Source of the DNA: an uncultured Prevotellaceae bacterium
GTDB taxonomy: Bacteria; Bacteroidota; Bacteroidia; Bacteroidales; Bacteroidaceae
Assembly (NCBI GenBank): GCA_946413885.1
Contig: CAMKMK010000117.1
Location: 1 to 7,406, forward strand
Direction of reading: 5' to 3'
Length of the DNA stretch: 7,406 nt
Positions 1-6,400 of the stretch are shown here, in pieces. Position numbers and translations under genes: made by a program. Every line of letters begins with the position of its first letter. Position 1 is the stretch's first letter. The notes under the pieces were generated by a model. The model made no database searches. It was not told the origin of the DNA and saw only the letters and a program-made list of their open reading frames with translations.

Positions 1-74
1 CTCACCCCTCTGGTACACGAAACAACGAGGAAAATCGCTGCAAAGACGAGGATGGATTGTATACTTCGTTTCAT
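1..74 (-). CDS. N-terminus of a lipoprotein (partial, runs off the window)
   Basis: Reading the minus strand from the ATG at 74-72 gives 24 open codons to the window edge. The peptide starts M-K-R, continues through a hydrophobic core (about ILVFAAIFLVV), and reaches a lipobox V-V-S-C with the cysteine at residue 20. This is a textbook type II signal peptide, so the product is predicted to be a lipid-anchored envelope protein. Only T-R-G-V is visible after the cysteine, too little to judge a Bacteroidetes surface-export signal or to name the family. An in-frame ATG 20 codons upstream (134-132) would place a long polar stretch before the signal peptide, so the start at 74 is preferred. The gene follows the CotH-type gene in the same direction after 115 bases and may share its transcript. 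No function can be assigned. Confidence 0.72.
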   Translation of the reverse strand, partial: MKRSIQSILVFAAIFLVVSCTRGV

Positions 75-189
75 TGTTATGGGCTTTTGTGTCCTATCCG
101 TTTGCGAAGTTACGAAAGAATGTTCATATTTCATCTCCTTTCAACTTTTAGCGGACACCAATAAAAATAAAATGTCTTTTCCCCGTTCT
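75..189 (-). other. Intergenic gap between CotH-type gene and lipoprotein gene
   Basis: This 115-base stretch has no clear rho-independent terminator: the A/T-rich run just after the CotH-type stop is flanked only by a four-base GACA/TGTC pairing. No convincing Bacteroides promoter (TTTG with TAnnTTTG at proper spacing) was found; the nearest -7-like string, TAACTTCG on the minus strand (112-105), lacks a well-placed -33 partner. The absence of both signals mildly favours read-through into the lipoprotein gene. The gap also holds the Shine-Dalgarno-like element listed separately. Confidence 0.5.
135..141 (-). promoter_or_regulatory. Shine-Dalgarno-like AAAGGAG ahead of a five-codon mini-ORF
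   Basis: The minus strand reads AAAGGAG here, seven bases before an ATG at 127-125 that opens a five-codon frame (M-N-I-L-S, stop at 112-110). The lipoprotein start at 74 lies a further 35 bases downstream. A second ATG, at 134-132, directly abuts the element and is in frame with the lipoprotein. The element could drive a leader peptide, mark a longer lipoprotein start, or be chance. Strong Shine-Dalgarno sequences are not the rule in Bacteroidetes, so its role is unclear. Confidence 0.25.
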
Positions 190-3100
190 TTATTGTTTTT
201 GGAACTTGATGGATCGAGTTTTCTTGCCTATCGTCCAGCGGAGTAAGTAAATTCCTTTTGAAAGGTTGCTTATATCCATTGATTCACGGATGTTACCTTC
301 TTCCAGCATTTGTTTACCACTCAAGTCATAAACGGAAATATGACTATTGGGAATCTCTGTTGTGCCTGCTGGAATACGGATATGTATTTCTTGAGTTTCT
401 GGATTGTAGGTAATGCGGTATTCAAAATCGTTTGTTGTGCTGGCAATGCCTTGAGCTAAACGCTCATCAGCTTGTTCAATTGTCCATAAGCGGGTGCTTT
501 TATTGGCATTGTCTTCATCATTAGTCCAACTGATGATCCCATTCCCATTATTACGACTTCCACCAGCATTGTTCCAAGCCAGATCTGTTTCTTTGTTCTC
601 AAAGTACATATACTTATCATCTACCATTACAGGATGCCATAGTTGTCGGTCGTTACCTTCTTCTATTTCTTGGAGAGACAGGTTTGAACCTCTGTAATAG
701 TTTCCATTGTTTTCGCTGGCCATATCGGTAATAGCTAAGTTGCTACTACGAGAAAGGATATGATAGTACCCTTTTTCAACAGATTTCAGATACCATTGCT
801 GCGTCTCTTTGCGATCTTCGGATGTTGTCCATATACAAACTTTGGTGTTGTCGTCGCCAGTTATATCCACAGCCATGCTGTTGGCTTTGTTGTAGATGCG
901 GTAGTAATAGCTATCGTTGATTTCCAGTTTGTTGTTCTCTTCTTCCGTATTCTGACTTTCTTTGGGTAGAATGGAACTCAGGTATTCGGCATGCTCAACA
1001 ATGAATTTCTTCAGGTAATCCACACCTTCCTGGTATGTACTGTAGAGGGTAATCTCATTATATACGTGAGAGTTAAGAGGCCAAATCCTGAAATTCATCT
1101 CTTGGCTCTTGTCAATAACCTCAGCTAAGCTGTCCACATAGTGAAGGGTACGTTCAACCATGCCTCCTTCCACACAATTATGCCAGATTCGTCCCGTTAA
1201 ATTTTTGAACCAAGGATCTTTCCACATTCTTATGGGCCATTTTCGTCCGCCTCCATCGAAACCGGCATCAATCATCATACGGTTGGTGACTTCGCCAATA
1301 CGATCGCAGTTGTTGAACGCAATATCGAAGTCCCAAAGAGGACCAAAATACAGTTTGTCGTCCTGTGCATCCTTGTAGAAATAGATGCTGTAGTACCCAT
1401 CTGCGTTACCTGTAAATTCAGTTGCCAGGAACCAACTGGCTAAACTCAATGAATCTACCATGGGACGATATCCTTCTTCTTCGTCTTTGTATTTACCACC
1501 AAACAGTCGGTTCTCGAATTCGTTGACATGATTTGAAATGTAGGCTTGTTGAGCATACGTAAGGACATCACTTTCTGGCGATTTGATGGTTATGTTTGTT
1601 CCCCTGTCAGTTGAGAACCATGCTGGTTCACTGGCATAGGGGAGGGCTTCCATGAAATATCCCCCTGTGATATCCGAATTGTCAGTAGGGATCTCTTCTT
1701 GTTCTGTAATGTCAATTCGATACCTTCTGATATCCACATGGTCACTAACCTGATAGTTGCCCAAATAATTGTCATTGAGGTAAAGGTCAACAAAACTGGC
1801 GGCAGGAGTGAATACTTGTCCCAGTTCAGTTCCGATGAAACTGGCTACGGCGTTGCGGATCAAAGTTTTGTCTGCATGGTTAGCCATCAGCGTCCAATTA
1901 CGGGCATTGGCACGACCTTTACCAAGAAATCTTTCCTTCTCATTAAATTTGATTCGGTAAGGTTTCTTTGCCAAATTCCAGGTGGAGTTTCCACGTCCAC
2001 GGATTTTCAAACTGTCATATCGGTCAACCGTTTCACCATCTATACGCCACATATTAGCGTATTTGTAACTACTCTTACTTGTAATGTTGTAGCCATCAAA
2101 AGTATTGATGTAGATTGTGGGAAGGTTGGTTAGTTGCACCATATTTTCAGGCAAACGCATCGAATAGATTATTCTTTCCACATCCACTGTAACCGCTTGG
2201 GGAGATGTCTTTTCAATGATAAATTGCGCGCCGTGGCTGTCTATGGTAGAGCGTTGCAGAGGTTTCGTCTCTTTACTGAGATCAATGTTGGCAAAGTACT
2301 CGCTTGTCGTCTCTCCACTGACAGTATTCAAAGCAAAGATTCCTTCCTCGACCTGTACCACATGAACAGGTACGGGTGTACTGCTTAACTGGTAGGCAGA
2401 TGTACCATCAGAATACAGAAAACGCTTAGCTTTTTGATTATAAAGATACCATTCCTCATTATATTCTACAAATTGCCATACATTTTTAGCATCATTCAGG
2501 TTGGGCTTCTCACGATACGCTTCATTAGCAATCGTGTTGTATGTTTCGTTTTGAGCCCCCAAAATACTTACCCATTTACTTGTCACATCAGGGTTATAGA
2601 CCAGATATCCTTCATCATATCGTCCTCGAATGCTATAAGTAACACCACGTCGAAGATGGTCAATATTATCTAACTTGGCGGGTAGGTATTTCAATTCATT
2701 CAACTTGCCTACGAAAGCAAGGTAGGCTTGCTGTAATGCTGAAATCATTTCTGTCGTGATGTCAGAATCGGATATACTCTTTCCTTCTTCCAAAAGCCTG
2801 TAGAGAGTGATGGCTATGTCACCCATATCAATGATGTAGTTGTCGCCATACTTTTTATCCTCATAAACTTGGAATTCTGCAAAGTGACCAAAAGTCCGTC
2901 CTGTTGTGTTGGATAAAATGTAGAATCGAAGGTATTTATAGCTTTTCCCGTTCAGTGGAATAGGACTACTTGTATAGGAAGCTCCTGAGGAGGCATTCCC
3001 TAAGTCAACGTTTGAGATAAATGTCCATTCCTCATTGTCGTTGCTTCCATATACACCCATTTGGGTAACGTGATTGCTATCAGTAATGCGACGCAAAACA

Positions 3101-3432
3101 TAGATGATCAGATCGCCTTCAATGGGAGTTGATGGGATGTCAACCTGGATGTAGTGAGGATCTGATACCTGATTATGCCAGTCACTATGCCAGAAAGTGT
3201 TTGCATTACCGTCAATCAGGTACTCAATGTTCTGGCCTTCTTGCCAGTCACTTGCATTGCTGCTCAGTTGACTGGCATTCTTGATCAGTTCACGTGTCTC
3301 ACTGCCAAGTGCCTCTGTATAGGCTTTATTGGCTTTGTCCCATAGGTTTCGATAATTCCCTGCTATTACAGATGCTTGAATATTGTATATGCCAAGCGTC
3401 GCGAATAGTATTGAAAGTATTATCTTTTTCAT
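190..3432 (-). CDS. Secreted CotH-type kinase protein with F5/8C, ricin-like lectin and T9SS tail
   Basis: Complete 1080-residue protein. Residues 1-20 form a Sec signal peptide (M-K-K-I-I-L-S..., likely cleaved after I-Q-A). About 46-192 match an F5/8 type C (discoidin-like) domain, with IDGNANTFWHSDW and a closing F-A-E-F-Q-V-Y. About 262-410 form a trefoil-like module resembling those in the upstream peptidase. About 415-815 form a CotH kinase family domain, shown by LKIRGRGNSTW, KKPYRIKF, NWTLMANHADKTLIRN and GPLWDFDIAF. D678 and D701 are 23 residues apart, which from memory equals the spacing of the essential aspartates D228 and D251 of Bacillus subtilis CotH, so activity is plausible. 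About 840-988 are a ricin-type beta-trefoil with QQW, RQLW and TRLW repeats. About 1003-1080 are a T9SS type A sorting domain (ISVYDLSGK, KGIYLLRW). The start is supported by the signal peptide and by the ATGA overlap with the gene upstream. No Shine-Dalgarno sequence is present, only a purine-rich AGAAAGAAAA at 3452-3443. Inferred role: surface or released glycan-binding protein with possible protein kinase activity. The substrate is unknown. Confidence 0.93.
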   Translation of the reverse strand: MKKIILSILFATLGIYNIQASVIAGNYRNLWDKANKAYTEALGSETRELIKNASQLSSNASDWQEGQNIEYLIDGNANTFWHSDWHNQVSDPHYIQVDIPSTPIEGDLIIYVLRRITDSNHVTQMGVYGSNDNEEWTFISNVDLGNASSGASYTSSPIPLNGKSYKYLRFYILSNTTGRTFGHFAEFQVYEDKKYGDNYIIDMGDIAITLYRLLEEGKSISDSDITTEMISALQQAYLAFVGKLNELKYLPAKLDNIDHLRRGVTYSIRGRYDEGYLVYNPDVTSKWVSILGAQNETYNTIANEAYREKPNLNDAKNVWQFVEYNEEWYLYNQKAKRFLYSDGTSAYQLSSTPVPVHVVQVEEGIFALNTVSGETTSEYFANIDLSKETKPLQRSTIDSHGAQFIIEKTSPQAVTVDVERIIYSMRLPENMVQLTNLPTIYINTFDGYNITSKSSYKYANMWRIDGETVDRYDSLKIRGRGNSTWNLAKKPYRIKFNEKERFLGKGRANARNWTLMANHADKTLIRNAVASFIGTELGQVFTPAASFVDLYLNDNYLGNYQVSDHVDIRRYRIDITEQEEIPTDNSDITGGYFMEALPYASEPAWFSTDRGTNITIKSPESDVLTYAQQAYISNHVNEFENRLFGGKYKDEEEGYRPMVDSLSLASWFLATEFTGNADGYYSIYFYKDAQDDKLYFGPLWDFDIAFNNCDRIGEVTNRMMIDAGFDGGGRKWPIRMWKDPWFKNLTGRIWHNCVEGGMVERTLHYVDSLAEVIDKSQEMNFRIWPLNSHVYNEITLYSTYQEGVDYLKKFIVEHAEYLSSILPKESQNTEEENNKLEINDSYYYRIYNKANSMAVDITGDDNTKVCIWTTSEDRKETQQWYLKSVEKGYYHILSRSSNLAITDMASENNGNYYRGSNLSLQEIEEGNDRQLWHPVMVDDKYMYFENKETDLAWNNAGGSRNNGNGIISWTNDEDNANKSTRLWTIEQADERLAQGIASTTNDFEYRITYNPETQEIHIRIPAGTTEIPNSHISVYDLSGKQMLEEGNIRESMDISNLSKGIYLLRWTIGKKTRSIKFQKQ
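2203..2649 (-). other. Trefoil-like module in the CotH-type protein related to the M60 modules
   Basis: Residues about 262-410 of the CotH-type protein follow the same order of landmarks as the modules of the upstream peptidase. An opening Y-S-I-R-G-R-Y-D-E-G-Y strand is followed by NVWQFVEYNEEWYLYN, then KAKRFLYSDG (compare TGRFLNDDD and TDRYIVQQNG), and the ending GAQFIIEKTS. It sits between the F5/8C domain and the kinase domain. It is distinct from the C-terminal ricin-type trefoil, which has clearer QxW repeats. Homology was judged by eye. Confidence 0.5.
3429..3432 (-). other. ATGA stop/start overlap (translational coupling)
   Basis: The minus strand reads GCTAAATGA. TGA (3431-3429) ends the peptidase and ATG (3432-3430) starts the CotH-type protein. 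Such four-base overlaps usually indicate coupled translation from one mRNA, with terminating ribosomes re-initiating. This ties expression of the two proteins together and supports an operon. Confidence 0.85.
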
Positions 3433-6400
3433 TTAGCCCAAATTTTCTTTCTATTGATAATGTAGATCTGACCTTTCTTCATGTTGGTGTGCCGACGACC
3501 CATTATATCATAGATTTCAAGATTACCGTTATTGGCATTAGGCAGAACATCCTTGATGGCATCAACCGTTGGAATGTTGTCGTATGCCTTGCCAAAATTA
3601 TATGTGAAAGGAGAGCTTTTCCCATCCACATAGGAGATAGACTGAAGATCAGAGTCCAAAGCATAAATGCCCTCCTGCTCCTGATAATTGCAGGGAGTGA
3701 TTGCGACATCCTGCTTATTGAGAGTAATGTTAGTCGTATATGCAACTATTGCATTGCCTGCAACAACATTGGGGACATGATTGAAAGGATTATAGAGGAC
3801 ATTGCCATCTACTACGCTGATACTACCAGCTAATCCAGAATCACTTTCATTGGTATCGAAAGGCACACTCAGAGCATTGTATCCTTCGTGATCAAGCGTC
3901 ATGTTGAAATTCACGTTAGCAGCTTGTATGGTGATGGGATTGAAGAAAGGAAGATTACCGTTGATGGCAATCTGACTTGCTCTTCCATCAGCATCTACCA
4001 CGTTGGTCATAGCCTTCACGTTCTCATAGGTTTCAATCTCCTGATCTGGTCGAACTATAGCTAAGGCATTGGTGGGCAGAGGAGTCATGTCACCTATGGT
4101 GTAGAGTGTCAGACTTCCTTCCTGACCAGGATAGTAAACGTCGACTGCCAAATGGGTGTTTCCCTTGGGAACAATGACGTCATATCCGTTTGCCTCTGCT
4201 GCCTTTATCACGAACCCTGCTTTGAAGAGATCTTTTGACATGTCGAATTGGTTGGTGTTGGATAACATGACCAAATTGCCGTCCGTATCATATATCTTGT
4301 AACCCATGGCACCCTTTCCACGAATGGTGACGGTGTAGGGCGAAACTAAACGTTGGGTGTAGTAATAGCCATCGTTCTGGTACTTATCAGTATACTCTTG
4401 ATAGAAGCCAGTATCACCAGCTGAACCCATTTTCGAGCCACTATACGTACAACAGTTTACTTTCTTCCCATTTGCTGCAGGAACAGCCTCGAACTTGTTG
4501 TTGGCATTTGCCTCCTGATTGGTTGCAATATGGTCATCGATGAACATGATGTTACCTAACTTCTTGGGATATTTCTTCATGTATGCCTTAGCTTCATCGA
4601 TATCCTTTTGAGTAGTGGTAACGAAATAATTGCTGTAGTCGCCTACGAAATAATTCTCTACAGGAATAAACATGCCATAGGCTTCGAAGAACTCACTCAA
4701 GTCTGCTTGGGCAACGTCACAAACTTTCTTTGCGAACTTCAGGTAATCCTCTCGTCCATTACTTCTGTATCCGCCTACGTTGTCTCCACTAACAAGGCTG
4801 TTGTCCCAGCCATCTCCTTGTGGATTAATGGGATCTTGGCGCAAAGCTTTGAATAGACGAGGCAAGAAGGTGTCGTCGTTATGCATGACATGGAAATATA
4901 GATAGAGTTGGAAGAACATGCGGGTTGAAACAGATATGTCGCGTGCATTCCAAGGTTGCTTGTTATTGAAGCAGGAGAAGTTCTCGATGGGAGATTTGTA
5001 GCGGGTAGTGCTGACACCTTGCTCGAACAGATTGATGTTGGAGAACAGGTTGTTGCTGCTCTCAGTAGTACCAACCATATTGATAGCCTTTTGATGATTG
5101 TGGCCTATCTCGTGACTGGGTCCCCACAAGGCGCCCCCTTCATTACCTTCGCCTTGATGAGTCCACGCATAGTAGTTCATGACAGTTCCAATGGTACTGA
5201 GGTTGTAATAAGTGCCATACGTAGTGGCAAACATGTAGTTGTAGTCAATACTGAAGGCATTCCATATATTGTTGTATCGGCCTTCCAGATGCTCCAACCC
5301 CTGATAATATTCCTCATTAGCAACAATCGTGTCCCAAATACGCATCAGTTTCTCCACGTCTTCCATCTTATCACCCGTCTGGTTGTGAGCTGCAGTAATG
5401 GCTTTCAGCACTTCGCCAGAATCCATTGTGAACACCAGATGCTTCGTCTTCAGGTTGATGACAGGACTGATAGAAAGGAGCCCTGATTTCTTCATCAGTT
5501 GCCAATCTTCATTCGTCATGTTGCGGGTAGCATCCCAGTAACCAGTCACCTGTCCACCTTCGATGTGAATCTTGATGTCAGGATAGTCCGCTAAATACTT
5601 TTTGGGATCATTTAACTGATAAAAGATGTAGAGTTGCTTAGGTTCTGAATACTGAATCACATTCAATCCTGCTTTCAGGGTCATGACACTTCCAGTCTGA
5701 TGGTCACCAGGATTTCCTTCCGTGTTGCACGCCTCTAACTGCAAGGTGCAGTCACTACTGGAGTTCCTCTCCACATAAATATAAATAATGTCACCTGCCG
5801 CAGCCACGATGCCAGTAGGATTGGAGAGCTTGCCGTAGCTGTTGCTTTGACCTGCATATCCGTTTTCTGTCATCTTCTGGTAATGACTGTAGACGCGATA
5901 GTCTGCCATTCGGAAAAACTTCTCCAGACTCTTGCTGTAGCCTGTACTGGCATCAGTATTGACCACCCAAGCATCATTCTTTATCTTCAGCACCATCGCT
6001 TTCATGTCATCGTTGAGCGAGGCAAAGTCTTGGTTCTGGGCAAGTTCTTCATCACTTAGCGCTTGTATCTCGCTGCGAAGAGTAGTGCAAGCCTTGTCGC
6101 TGAAAAGTTTGTCGAGGACTTTCTGATAACTGCTTATGTTGGAGAGCAACGTGTTGTATTCGTTCATGGATGCTTTGGCAGCATCGATTTCTTCCTGAGT
6201 GATATCCACTTTCTCGAAAGCCCAGACGGATGCGTCTGCGTCTGTGTACCAACCAACAATGTTATACGACTGGGTGCTGGCACAATGAAGACCTACGCTT
6301 CTTGTGTCAGCTATGAGCCAAGTATTGTTCCATTGATCATCTGTTCGATAGATGACAAAACTCGTATTGGCAGTATTGGCGGACGTTTTGTAGGTTTTGC

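Noticed and set aside
89..158. Inverted repeat GTGTCC (89-94) and GGACAC (153-158) flanking the gap
   Set aside because: Six-base arms 58 bases apart, with no further pairing next to the arms and no U-tract, are expected by chance and do not make a terminator or riboswitch.
159..189. A/T-rich run just after the CotH-type stop as a rho-independent terminator
   Set aside because: No GC-rich hairpin precedes it; only GACA/TGTC can pair across a 15-base loop.
52..246. Plus-strand open frame of 64 codons near the left edge
   Set aside because: It overlaps the lipoprotein signal peptide, the gap and the end of the CotH-type gene on the other strand, and shows no features of a real protein.
3294..3833. 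Plus-strand open frame of 179 codons spanning the junction of the two large genes
   Set aside because: It lies antisense to two proteins with clear domains, starts without a recognisable site, and its translation shows no known motif; it is a shadow frame.
4956..5486. Plus-strand open frame of 176 codons opposite the M60 catalytic region
   Set aside because: The opposite strand carries the HEIGH zinc motif and an intact M60 domain; the antisense product resembles no family and is explained by codon usage of the real gene.
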